From: Plecoglossus altivelis
Lineage: Eukaryota > Chordata > Actinopteri > Osmeriformes > Plecoglossidae
NCBI GenBank assembly: GCA_036571765.1
Contig: BROE01000003.1
Location: 13,330,552-13,394,551 of the forward strand
Direction of reading: 5' to 3'
Length of the DNA stretch: 64,000 bases
The notes beneath the pieces were generated by a model. That model worked only from the letters and a program-made list of their open reading frames with translations. It was not told the DNA's origin and did no database searches. Below, one piece after another: positions 11,903 to 23,101 of the stretch. The stretch's first letter is position 1. Every line of letters begins with the position of its first letter. The translations under genes and the position numbers were made by a program.

Positions 11903-13297
11903 TCACAGCTTGCTGACCAGGTGTGGTTGCGTCAGGGTGGCTACGGGGAACCCCCCATCGAAAGCAGCGTTCAGGACGTCGTCGAGATTGGCCGCAGTCA
12001 CAAAGTCAAGCTCCGCCCTGATGTGGGCAGGGATCTCCTCCAGGTCCTTATCGTTGCGCTTGGGGATGATGATGCGTTTCAACCCAGCCCTATGTGCTGC
12101 CAGGACCTTGTCCTTGATCCCGCCTACCTGTTAAGTAATAAAGGACCGATCCTCAGTGAGTTAACACTGTTTTAGACAGAGCACGAGTGTGTGTGTGTGT
12201 GTGTGTGTTTGTGAACACCTTACCGGAAGCACCAGTCCTCTTAGGGTGATCTCTCCCGTCATGGCAACATCGGACCTGACCAGACGCCCGCTGAACAGAG
12301 ACGCTAGGCACGTTACCATGGTAACGCCGGCGGAGGGGCCGTCCTTAGTGACTGCGCCCGCTGGGAAATGCAGATGGATGTCTGTCCCCTCAAGAGGATC
12401 TGGACCTCCCACCACTGCGGAACACACACACACGCATGCATCAAGATGTTTTCTGGCTGTAATAACGTCCGTGTGTGTGCATGTGTTTGTAAGCATTCTC
12501 ACTGTTGGTGAGCTGGTAGGTCTTGGCGTTGCTGCGTAGCCAGCTGATGGCGAGCTGGGCCGACTCCTTCATGACGTCACCCAGCTGGCCGGTGAGAGTC
12601 AGCTGCCCCTCCCCCTCCATGCGACTGGCCTCCACAAACATGATCTCCCCGCCCAGCGGCGTCCAAGCTAGACCGATTGCCACTCCCGGCAAGGTGAGGC
12701 GTTCCGACACCTGCCATGAAGTGTAACGCGTCACACTGACGTATGTGGTTGAGAACAAACATGACCACCATTCAACGCCCCCCCCCCCCCGCCGCCGCCA
12801 CCCACTCCACTGAGAAAGACCAGGAACACCGCTCCTCCCTCCACCCAGCCACACCCACTCCCCACTCTCCGTGACTACTCACGTTGCAATAATAGCCAAC
12901 TATCAATGCAGCTGAGCAGCATGCCTCCTATTCAGGTAACATATGACAAAGCTGTTTCTGTGAGCAAGACCAGCTCACCTCCATGTCAAAGAGGGGAGGT
13001 CCCAGAATGTCCTTCAGAGCGACGTGGTCAATCACTATGGGCATCTCCGGGGGCACTGCCATGTCTGAGCACAGAAACAAAAGAGAAATGCCCAGTTTGA
13101 GAAGAGTGATTTCGTGGATGAGCATCCAGATGTTTTGACTGCATGTGGAAGACAAGAGAGGAACAGAGAGAGATACAGAGTGGGTCTACTGTGGCACGCC
13201 AGACCTCCTATACACATGCCATTGACCGCCCACTTAGCATGTGATGTGACTACTAATGACCCCTGTGTTCCATTCGACACTGGCCATTGACAACACA

Positions 13298-13350
<53 letters not shown>

Positions 13351-16300
13351 AAGGAAGGGAGAACATAGAGACAGACAGATGTGCTCTGCCAAACTAGTCA
13401 TTTGGCATCTGTTACCAACTGGCAGTTCTAGGGCATCTGCTCAAAATATACATGCACACAGGCATGTGCACACAAACAAACACCGATCCTTGTACACAAA
13501 CAGAGCCACCAACACACACCTCTTTTGAATATGTACCACTATGTCTGCCAACAATGTTGCAGTTACCTGGCAACAAAGAGACATGCACAAAAACCTGTCT
13601 CGGCATCGCCTCTCCTTTCATCCTATCCTCATCTGCTCCTCTATTCACAACTCTGTTCATCATCTCGCTTTCTGCGCTCAGCTGTCATCTACTCCCGTTT
13701 GGGCAGGTTGACTACAGATTGGAGAGGGAGGTGACAGGAGTGTGTGTGTGTGTGTGTGTGTGTGCGCGTGCGTTTTTCCTTGGGGCTGGGGCGTCTTTTC
13801 CCATTTCAAAAGGGCAACTGCTGCAGGGCCATAAAACCCCTCTGTTCTCTTCCCTCCTCCTCCTCCTCCTCAGCAAGCCCCACCCCCCGCACGACTGGCT
13901 GTGTTAACTAGCCGGGTCATTTCTCCTGTTACACAAGAGCAGCTGCACAGACACCCAGGCAGGGAGGGAGGAGGGTGTGAGTGTGAGTGTGTGTGCGGGG
14001 GCGGGCGAGGGGGCGTGGGGGAGGGGGGGGGGGCAGGGGGCTTAGCCCCTGAGAAGGCCTCTTATTCAGAAGGCGGATGGCGTGCGTTTGTGTTTTTGCA
14101 TTTGTGTGCGCGTCCAAGCGAGTCTGTATGTTTGTGAGCGAGCACTCCGCAGAGGTCAGCAGTCTTCTGGCGCCATCGAATCATGTATGGAGAGCGCATG
14201 ATGTGGATGTGTATGATGAGTGTGTGTGTGTGTGCGCGCGCGCGCGCGCGTGTTGATCCTATTCACCAGGGGGGGGATGTTTAGGGGCAGTTCAGCAGCC
14301 TGGCGGTCTAGTCAGATTAGGGGAGCCAGTGTGGATGGAGTGTGTTTGGTGGTTCCTACTCCTGAGGTGGTCTCATTTAGGTCCTCCTACCTCCATTCTG
14401 CACTCCTTGAGATGCTCCCTCAGTCTCCGAGGACTCTGATTTGTTGACCTTGTGACCCTCAGCGACCTTCACTGCCACGGCTCGACAGATTGCCCCGATC
14501 TTCCTCTCCAGGGAGCGCACGCCCGCCTCACGGGTGTACCTAAACACACGTCATTTATCTACGCATTCATTTCACAGTGTATTAAATGTCTTAATCTGGC
14601 CCTTTGCAAGCAATGTCCCAAACGTTCACCTAAACCCCTCCCAGGATCGAAGGCACATCCCATACCTTCTGGCCTGTCAGTCTATCTGGTTTGTATCTGT
14701 GTCTGTCAATAGGCATTTCCATCTTTGATGGGATGTGTTTTTCTCTGTTTTGGCCTTGTCAAAATGTATGCGTGCGCGTGTGGGTGAGGTGCGTCAGATT
14801 GACAACTTAGTTAACCTGTCTAGTCTCTGAGTAATCCTAACCCCCACGCTCTCTCAAGCCCCTGTCTAACCCCAGCTAGCCTTTAGAATCCTGAGATAAT
14901 CAGACAGCCCCCCCCCCCCCGTCTGTGTGGGCGTACCGGCTGGTCATCTCCAGCGTGGTGTCCTGGGGGATCTGGAGCTGCTGGGGGGTGAGGCCGTGCT
15001 GCTCCAGCTGGTGAGGGATCAGGTGACGGTGGGCGATCTCCACCTTCTCTTCCTGGGTATAGCCTAGGAGAGCATACCACATGGGGGGGGGGGGGGGATC
15101 AATACAGGCGTATATACAGTTGGCCTATCCGCATGCACAACATACATGGAGCTCCTTTGGGGCCTCACATGTCCTATTCATGTGTTAATAAGCAAGCCTG
15201 CATCCATTTAAACTTCATCAATATCAAAGACATCCTCGGCTTCCCGTCTGCTGCCCCGCCTGACCCCTGACCCCTGCCCTCTGACCTGGCACCTGCAGCA
15301 CCTCCATCCTGTCCAGCAGAGCAGGGGGGATGGTGGTGGTGGTATTTGCTGTGGCAATGAACAAAACCTGGGAAAGGTCGAAGGGCACGTTGAGGTAATG
15401 GTCGGTGAAGCTGTGGTTCTGTTCCGGGTCCAGAACCTAAAAACACACGGACACAAGGTTAATAGATCAGAACATGTACTATAGTATTTTAAAACAGTAG
15501 CTAGACGCATAGATGAAGGATATTAAAATCTGAACAAATACGTCTCTGGATTATTAGACTGACTGACTAGATAATCCGACACCTGACATGGCAGGTGTCA
15601 GAACGCCTCACCCTGCCGGGAGTGGCGATCGGTCTAGCTTGGACGCCGCTGGGCGGGGAGATCTTGTTTGTGGAGGCCAGTCGCATGGAGGGGGAGGGGC
15701 AGAATGACTAGAGTGGATCTGAGAGGGTCTCACCTCCAGCAGAGCAGCTGCAGGGTCTCCCTGCAGACTCTTGCCCAGCTTGTCCACCTCATCCAAGAGA
15801 AACACAGGATTGTTGACCCCCACGGTCTTCAGGCCGTTGATAATGCGTCCGGGCATGCTGCCAACATAGGTGCGCCTAGGACAGCGAGGGAAGGAGAGGG
15901 AGGGAGGAGAGGGAGGGAGGTATAGGGAGGAGAGGGAGGGAGGAGAGGGAGGTATAGGGAGGAGAGGGAGAGAGGTATAGGGAGGAGAGGGAGGGAGGGA
16001 GGAGAGAGAGGAAGGAGAAACAGAGGGGTGGGGGGTTAGGGAGAGGTAGGGAGAAGGGAACATGAGAGGAAAAAAATGGGGAGGAATGAAAGACCACAAG
16101 ACAAAAGGCGGTACAAAGCATGCCAGGCTGGGATCAGATTTGTTTTGGTCATATTTTTTTAGCATGACTACCTGTGGGTCTTCTCGCCTGCCTGTCCACC
16201 CACGAATAAGGCCCATATCTCTGACTAAGCAGGTTCCACCTGCGCTAAATCTTCCATTACTCAGGGGGACCCCCCCCCCCACGCATGGCGCAAAACAGGT

Positions 16301-19300
16301 TTGGATCAGGTTTATTTTGTTGACATATTTTTCAAAAAACGACCACGGTCATCCCACGGGTCATCCCACGGGTCATCCCACGGGTCGTCCCACGGGTCGT
16401 CCCACGGGCCATCGTGCTTTACCGTCTACCCACCCGAGGTTCCACCCCTAACTTTGGCTACGCAAGTTCCGCCAGAGCGAAACTTGCAGGCATTACTTAG
16501 GTGTGAAATACAGGTTTTGATTTGGATTTGGTGCAAAATCAAACGTGTCTGTGGCGGTGGTTTACTGGTAAGGGTTAAACAAAAAGATCCAAACGGGACT
16601 TGCTTGAGCCAGATGGTAATGATGTCATATCTCCATAGTGACAGCAGATCAAAATAGTGATATAATGTTCAAACTCCCAGAGCTCCTCTCATGTTGATTC
16701 ATGTTAGTAAAACCCCAGGGAGAAGGGTGTGTGTTTGTTTAAGTGTATGTTAGTGTGTCAGACAGACCTGATATTCCTGAAGTGACTGTTGACCAAGATT
16801 TGATTTGGATAGACCAAGCCTTAATGGTTTACATAAGGAAAGGCATTTGTACTGACTAACTGCCAATGTGGTTTTTTTGAAGGGTTTACAGCTTACCTGT
16901 GACCGCGAATGTCAGATTGGTCACAGACCCCCCCCAGGGAGATGCGGTGGAACTCCCTCCCCAGGGTCCGGGCCACGGAGCGGCCCACGCTGGTCTTGCC
17001 CACTCCGGGCGGCCCCACAAAGCACAAGATGGGGCCCTTGAGGGCACTCTTCAGTTGCCGCACAGCCAGGTACTCCAGGACACGCCTCTTCAGTTTCTCC
17101 ATGGCGTAATGGTCGTTGTCCAGTAGGACACGAGCAGCATGGATGTCCAGGCAGTCTGGAGGGGAAGGGAAGGGGAGAGGTATCGTTCATTAATTGCTGT
17201 TCGTTGTCGCTGTTCATTGTTATGGAGGTGCTAACAGAATAGAGAATCCCACAGTCCAATTCCCCAAACACTCCCAGACGGGAGCTAAACCCAGTATAGT
17301 GAACGGCTCCCTCTGCTGGTAGAGAATGTGGACAGGCAACAGTGTCAGACAGCGCCCTCAAGTGTCGCAGGTCAGTAGTGTCACGCTGCAGGAAGGTAAG
17401 ACTTGAAAAGGGGGCCAGAAGTGAAGTGAAGTGACGTATTGTCAAGTATGGTGACCCATACTCGAAATTAACCCTCTGCATTTAACCCATCCAAGTGCAC
17501 ACACAGCAGTGAGTAGTGGGCAACCGCACGCACACACAGTGAACATACACCTGGAGCAGTGGGCAGCTATTGCTCCAGCGCACGGGAAGCAATTGGGGGT
17601 TCGGTGCCTTGCTCAAGGGTACCTCAGTCATGGTATCAAAGGCAGAGAGAGTGCTGTTTGTTCACCATCCCCACCTTCAATTCCTGCCGGTGCGAGAATC
17701 GAACCAGGAACTTGCAGGTTACAAGCCTGACTCCCTAGCCATCAGGCCACGACTTCCCAGAACTCCCTGTTCTGTCAGTATTACCTGTGGTCTGCTTACT
17801 CCAAGGCAGCTCCACCATCAGGTCCAGGTAGTTCCGGGTGAGGGCGTACTCTGGCATCGACTGGGGCATCTTTTTCAGTCTGGGAAAGCCAGCACACAGG
17901 AAGTAGTAGGGTGGGAATGATCAAACAGCAGAAGATGCCACTGCGGGTCTATAATCCATTCACACGCACACACGCACACACTACCTCTTGAGTTCTTTAA
18001 GACAGACTTTGAGGGCAGGTTCTGGCATATTGGCTCCTTTAACCTTCCTCTCTAGAGAAGCTGTGTCATCTGCATCGTCTTCCTCCCCTTCCTCTTCCAG
18101 AGAGAACTGTCGCCCTGGAAAGATTCCTCCTTTTCTCACGGCCAACACCTGGGGAGAGAGGCATGGAAGCAGTAAAAGAAAGAGTGGAAACAGCTCAGAT
18201 AGTTGTTATTTAGCAGATGCTTTCACCCGGAGCAAATCTTTAAATACAAACAGTACAACATAAATACGTAGTAAAATGGAGTTATTATAAATTAATAACC
18301 AACATAAAAATATATGTCTTTTTTCACGTTTAACATGAGTTAGGCAGATTTAATGTCTGTTTGAAAAAGGAGGTCAGATCCTTCTGGTAAACGTTTCCAT
18401 TCGGAGGGCAAAGGTCAAACCCGAGGTCAAGGTTTGGGTCTCGATGGCAGGATGTCGTACCCTCTTGTTGTCGTCAGGCCGAGCTTTCCTGGTTTTGTGG
18501 AGCAGTTTCAGCCCTTCGATCTGCCTGGTCAGCATAGGGAGGGTCTTCTTAAAGCGCTCCTCTAAATCCACTGCATCCAGGACCTGAGTGTGTGTGTGCG
18601 TAGAGAGAGACCGCTTTCTTTTACTTACTGTGAGTGAGGCTATTTCCGCGCACACACAACAATGTTACAGTGATCCAAAACATCTTGTCTGTCTCTCTTT
18701 ACTGGTCTCCCATACAGCCACACACAGCTGTACCTGTAGTTTCTCCTTGTTGGTGGTGCGTATCATGGAGGCCAGGATGTCAGGAAGGGTCTCTTTGGGA
18801 AGACTATCCAGGAGCCGCCTCAGTTTGGCCACCACAGGCACAGACATGTCCAACATCCCCACCAACTGAAACACACATAACAGTCGATTGCTTTTTCTTT
18901 TGGCTGGGAAAAGGTCTATAAACCTTCTGAAATAGAAAATAAACAACAACATTCATACACTAGCTATATGTACTGTACATATCCAGAAGTTATACTGTAT
19001 GTTTACATACACGTTTCAGGGTATATATGCACACCGGCTCAGAGGACACAAAGTTTATTAGCTTAAACTCTTCAGAAAGTAGGGCACATGTGAGACATGC
19101 CATCGTCGTTGATAGGAGGCAGACAGACAGTATGGCTGAGTATATGTAAACATCAGCTAATACACAGACCCAGGGGACAAAGGGTAGAAAACAGGCCATA
19201 ACGAGAAGGGTCTCTTGTGGCTGAGCCTGAAAAACACTATGGATCAAAGACTGACAGGTTACTTTGAAGTGTATTTGTGTGGCAAGTTGGCTGGAGTGAC

Positions 19301-20651
19301 TGTTAACACTTTAGTTCTTACATAAGACTACATTTTGCACACTCTAAATCCTAAATCAAGTTCCAGGAGTATTCTGAGGGATGCAAGGTCAGGCACACCA
19401 AAGCTCTGAGAAAGACCATATATCTTTCCTAAGTCATGACATCCTTCTCCAGAACGCCTGCCCACCCACCTGCACTGCAGCCTGGTAGAACATTTGAGAC
19501 AGGTCTCTCAGCTCTCCGTCCTCTCCAATGGCCCCTGCTGCCCCACCTGTCCCAGCTGCTCCTCCAGGGGTGGTGTACTGCTCCAGCAGCTCCAGCTGCT
19601 CCACCTCTGCCACCGGGAAGGGACGCTCCTTCAGGAGCTCCACCAGACGGAAGCGACACACACCAGTAATCAGGAGGGTGTAGTGGGGCTTTGGCCAATT
19701 ACTGCCCACCACCTGCACCGCCATGCCTGCTACCCCAATACTAGGGGACAGAGGTTCAACACAGAGAGAGGGGTTGACTAATTAGAATATCTTGGGGGGG
19801 AAAAACTGTTGAATCTCCACCGAATCTAGGAAACAGTTAGGTGAGGATGACATTGATTTGTATATAGCAGCTAAATTCTAGAATTATTATACCCTAATTG
19901 TACGAAAGCACTTGGAGCAGATTCATAACGTTGCCAGTTGATAATCACGAGTGAACCGTTGACCTGATGAATTCTGGATTCAGGGTTAAAGTCCACATGT
20001 GGATCTACGGGGACCTGCCATTCTGAGGAGTTTTCTAGAAGAACTGACGATTAGCAGCTTCGCAGACTGTAGACTTGTTTAAACTGCAGTAAATGCTATA
20101 TCAAAAACTAATAAATATGTATTTTCCACTTTACATTTCAAAACCCATTTTTGCACTTTCGCAAATTATGTAAAACCAGTTGCAATGTGTATCATGCAGT
20201 ATATGTGTTCATAAACTAGGTCAAATACTGAGAAAAATCGAATTGTTTGACGTTTTTAAGTAAAAATGATCCTAACAGATATCTAGTAGATATCTAAGTA
20301 GTTAACTTACTGTTAAACTAGCAACTGTACTGAAACGCAAGCATGCTAGCGTTACATGACAACTGCCCTGTCAAAACCTAACGGGTAGAGGAACAGACCG
20401 TCCGTATAGCATATTAACCTGTGTAGAGATGGAAGATTATCGGTGTCGTTGTCGGGGTCTCTTGTGTTGGGGATCACCCCTATGATGGTGCTTTTCAATG
20501 AGGTCCCCTTCAACAACCTGCTCTTTACGAGTTGCATGTTTCTCGGGGTGTCCACGCTTATTCGCATCGTAGAGCCCGGTAAAAGTACGCCTTCGTGGGT
20601 CAATAGCAACGGGAGGCGGGTGGGGATCTGGATTCCGTTGTTAGACGACAT
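11903..20651 (-). CDS. lonp2: Lon protease homolog 2, peroxisomal
   Basis: LONP2 is the ATP-dependent serine protease and chaperone of the peroxisomal matrix. Fifteen coding exons join without a frame break into 851 aa (human about 852): 20419-20651, 19470-19740, 18734-18865, 18461-18583, 17985-18148, 17785-17879, 16897-17155, 15734-15875, 15286-15436, 14937-15063, 14391-14539, 12979-13064, 12503-12710, 12224-12414, 11903-12127. The Lon N-domain starts MSSNNGIQIPTRLPLLL. Walker A is GPPGVGKT (exon 7) and Walker B is VFLLDEVDK (exon 8). The catalytic Ser is in KDGPSAG (exon 14) and the catalytic Lys in GGIKDKV (exon 15). The last residues, SKL, are a textbook PTS1 signal. Odd features are a Gly/Ala-rich insertion in exon 2 (TTPGGAAGTGGAAGAIGEDG) and an inverted copy of the exon 13 border in the exon 8-9 intron. 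Confidence 0.97.
12187..12209. repeat. (GT)n microsatellite
   Basis: A GT dinucleotide run in the lonp2 last intron, immediately before the exon 14 donor region. Confidence 0.8.
12603..12718 (-). repeat. Inverted-duplication arm A (lonp2 exon 13 acceptor and 5' part)
   Basis: Eight bases of intron (CATGGCAG) plus the first 108 bases of lonp2 exon 13. The same 116 bases occur at 15587-15702 in the opposite orientation with four mismatches and no gap. Because intronic bases are included, the copy arose at DNA level and not by retroposition. Confidence 0.93.
13301..13344. repeat. (CA)n microsatellite
   Basis: About 22 CA units in the lonp2 intron between exons 11 and 12. Smaller GT/GC runs at 13741-13766 and 14219-14250 lie in the same intron. 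Confidence 0.95.
15587..15702 (+). pseudogene. Inverted partial copy of lonp2 exon 13 within a lonp2 intron
   Basis: Reading on + it starts CATGGCAG/GTGTC and follows the real exon 13 for 108 bases, then diverges and soon meets TAG. Against 12603-12718 there are four mismatches in 116 bases and no indel. Three of the four are synonymous (TCG/TCA, TTG/CTG, GCA/GCG) and one changes Met to Leu (ATG/TTG). It sits antisense to lonp2 in the intron between exons 8 and 9 (15437-15733). It has no donor, so it is not a working exon. In the lonp2 pre-mRNA it can pair with exon 13. Confidence 0.93.
15893..16020. repeat. GGGAGG/TATAGGGAGGAGA purine-rich tandem repeat
   Basis: Imperfect repeats of GGGAGGAGAGGGAGG with interspersed TATAGGGAGG just upstream (in gene sense) of the exon 8 acceptor. 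In the transcript it is a long pyrimidine tract close to the splice acceptor at 15876. Confidence 0.85.
16110..16480. repeat. Diverged about 180-bp tandem duplication in lonp2 intron 7
   Basis: The order GGATCAG-TTT-TTTTG-ATATTTTT, then GGTCTTC/GGTCATC, CTGTCCACCCACGA/GTCTACCCACCCGA, then GGTTCCACC occurs twice (from about 16128 and again from about 16306). The second unit contains a 12-bp minisatellite. It looks like a local duplication of a repeat element of unknown family. Confidence 0.5.
16347..16413. repeat. 12-bp minisatellite, about 5.5 copies
   Basis: Units GGTCATCCCACG at 16347, 16359 and 16371, then GGTCGTCCCACG at 16383 and 16395, then a partial unit. The 12-bp period keeps frame and gives a shadow ORF encoding repeated Gly-His/Arg-Pro-Thr, which is not a gene. 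Confidence 0.95.
17421..17756 (-). mobile_element. tRNA-derived SINE in lonp2 intron 6
   Basis: On the - strand the element starts at about 17756 with a tRNA-like head: GTGGCCTGATGGCTAGGGAG (A box) and GGTTCGATTCTCG (B box). It continues through a body containing TGCCTTGCTCAAGG and TGAGGTACCC, common in fish SINEs, and ends near GTGAAGTGAAGTGACG. A six-base direct repeat, CCAGAA, flanks it at 17415-17420 and 17757-17762, consistent with a target-site duplication. A short fragment of the same head occurs at 28036-28053. Family name not assigned. Confidence 0.75.
18196..18250. repeat. Fish SINE/LINE tail-like fragment
   Basis: TATTTAGCAGATGCTTTCAC and following bases resemble the widespread fish consensus TTTAGCAGACGCTTTTATCCAAAGC. 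This is a short fragment assigned from memory, in the lonp2 intron between exons 4 and 5. Confidence 0.4.
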
Positions 20652-21175
20652 TGTTGGAAGTTGTGGCTCTCCAATGTAATGTCAGCGTTACGTGTGTTCC
20701 ATCGGCGAACAAAATGTACTTTATGATGTCAAACGTCAGGGTACGGGAGGACGAATGAAAACATTGTTAACTACGGAACGCGACGTGGGACAAGTGGTAA
20801 AGAGCTAGGCCTTCCTGACGATCATCTGTGCAGAATCGTCACTTGTTTTGCAATATGTAACCGTCTTCAGAAGTCTGCGTATGTGGTCTGAATTGGTTTC
20901 CACGAGGTAGGCTATTCACAGCTAAACTGCGAATAACCTCGTGGAAACTGTCTGAAGACATGAATGTCTCACATTTAGTCTGATTTGGCATAAAAGAGCA
21001 CATGAATGTCAACCTGACAACATAATAAATAACAACTTGACTCCATTATACACATGTGCTGTATAATGAAACTGTTATTATCAAATGTGTGTAATTCAGA
21101 AGCACTTCAGGAGGATGTACAGTATCACACGTCGATATTGCTTATTAGTGCATCGGCCTAGCCTTGAGCAATGTT
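20652..21175. promoter_or_regulatory. lonp2 upstream region and il34 downstream spacer
   Basis: About 0.5 kb between the lonp2 start codon and the inferred il34 3' end. The first part (20652-20760) must hold the lonp2 5' UTR and promoter. It contains a two-part inverted repeat at 20863-20959. No TATA box is evident. Confidence 0.4.
20863..20959. repeat. Two-part inverted repeat upstream of lonp2
   Basis: GTCTTCAG (20863-20870) pairs with CTGAAGAC (20952-20959). Inside it GTTTCCACGAGGT (20896-20908) pairs perfectly with ACCTCGTGGAAAC (20936-20948), with TATTC/GAATA further in. It may be a decayed transposon end-pair or a regulatory palindrome. Confidence 0.8.
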
Positions 21176-23101
21176 TTTATTTAATTGACAAAACACACCG
21201 ATGCCTCACTCATAAGATCATGGTAAAGACAATTCAATAATAATAGACGTTCAATAATATCGGACAGTAATTTTAAGCATTACAAAAACACAAGTGGTAA
21301 ACAGTGACACACTTATTAGAATGTTGTCATATACGATGAGCATAATACATTTCTAAATAAATAATGTAAATATTATAAAAATCTAAATCTGATGTAACAA
21401 AAAAAACATATTACATTTTATGTTATATCACAATTCAATTGTACTGCTGACAAGGTGTGTAACCTCAGATCCTCCATCTTTCAGGGTGATGGACCTCAAG
21501 CCCTCTATCCTATCCCTGTGTCATAGTGCAAGGCTTATGTCATGAATACAAGGAATCTGTTTCAGCATTCTGTCACTAACTTATCCAGCAAGTCAGTGCA
21601 ACATATGTATGCAAGCTCTAAAAACAAACAGTCAGAACACATGATCTCATTACTGCTTCATCAAAATATGTACACGTTTATAACAGAAACAAGCTTACTT
21701 TTCTAAAGATTGTTTTGATTAAGATTAGCCATGAAAAACAACTGTTCCCTGAATAGCAAACTCTATTGGTTGACCAACAACAAAAAAAGGACTGCAAGTT
21801 ATAAATCGTCTCTTGTTAAGTACACAGCCAACTGCAGTAAATAGCTGATTTAAAAAATCCCCTTTCAAATACACTGAATGTACTCTGAATAAGACATGTT
21901 GTCTCTGAAGAAGAGTGAGGAACATCAATAGGAGGAATGCTGATGAGGCAGACAGCTACTGTGGTGACAACGACAAAGGCGACGGCGAACGTGACGTTGC
22001 GTACTGGTCGACTGTTGAGCAGAGGCAACGGTGAGGATCGTTTCCACGGTCACCAGAGGGAACCACGGGAACTGGAGCTGAGGAACAGTGCGACAGCACC
22101 CCTGTCAGGTCTGGTGCTCGCTCTTGGGCCTCAACCAGTGAGAAACACGACAATCTGAAAGATGGAAACGACGGTGGATCACGTGTCAGCGTTTGTCTCT
22201 TACGCAGTGCAGGGTATATCTCTCTATACGCCAAAACGCGTTATGGTTCGCGGAGAATGGAGAACGCTCACTCTAACTCACACAAATGACATTCGGGTCA
22301 GGGGATAGATGCATTTGGATCGAAAAAAGCCCTACCGCAACCTAGACTCAAAAGCATGTGTTTGCGCGAGTGCTGTTTCTGGAAGGTATCACATGTTGTG
22401 GTTGAAATGGTTCACCTTGGGATGACAGCCCAGAGTGAGGTGGCAAGGGAGAGACGAAGCTAAACTGTTAAGCAACATGCTGGCTCTTAGTGTCCTGAAA
22501 TAGCCCCGGCTCCTCTCTGTCCGAATGACATCTCAAACCCTAACCAACCTCAGCCACCTACGCAGAGCACAGCGGATCACAGCTGCAAGGATTAGAGGGA
22601 AACAGTGAACCTGAATGGCAGCTTAGCAGTGATGTCCTGAGGAACTCTGTGCCATAGCTCATTTGATAATGCACGTAGCTCCACCACACATGAACGATTA
22701 CAACAACAGTGAGTGCCTGACTGAGAAAGCTAAAACCAGTCCAGTGAGTTGGTCCTACAAGGCAAATGCAGGGTGTCTTGCTTCATCCTCCTTTCACTCG
22801 TGGCACAGAAGACTGGTTTTCAGCTTGCAGGAGGTCTTATGAGTTGGACACAGTTATGTATCACCTAACACTACTTAATCCTGGATAAGTACTGGATAAC
22901 AGGAAGACTACGAAGGCACAAGGGTGGAATTTCAGCAATGGTTGTTGTATAATGTGTCATTTAGTAAAACAGGTCATGAGAAAACTACACTTGGAGGAGA
23001 ATCGATTTGTAGTGAGAGGGCATAGAAAACGTACAAAGCCTGAAGTAAATCGAACAATCAACTTTTCTAGGCGTACAGAAGTACTGGACAGTGTATGGGT
23101 G
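21176..23101 (-). other. il34: Probable il34 3' untranslated region
   Basis: No gene is visible in these 1.9 kb. The nearest AATAAA in il34 orientation (TTTATT on +) is at 21176-21181, which would give a long, AT-rich 3' UTR. Some of the stretch may instead be intergenic. Confidence 0.35.

Noticed and set aside
13741..14250. Z-DNA-type GT/GC runs as functional elements
   Set aside because: Ordinary fish microsatellites. Nothing in the sequence ties them to a function.
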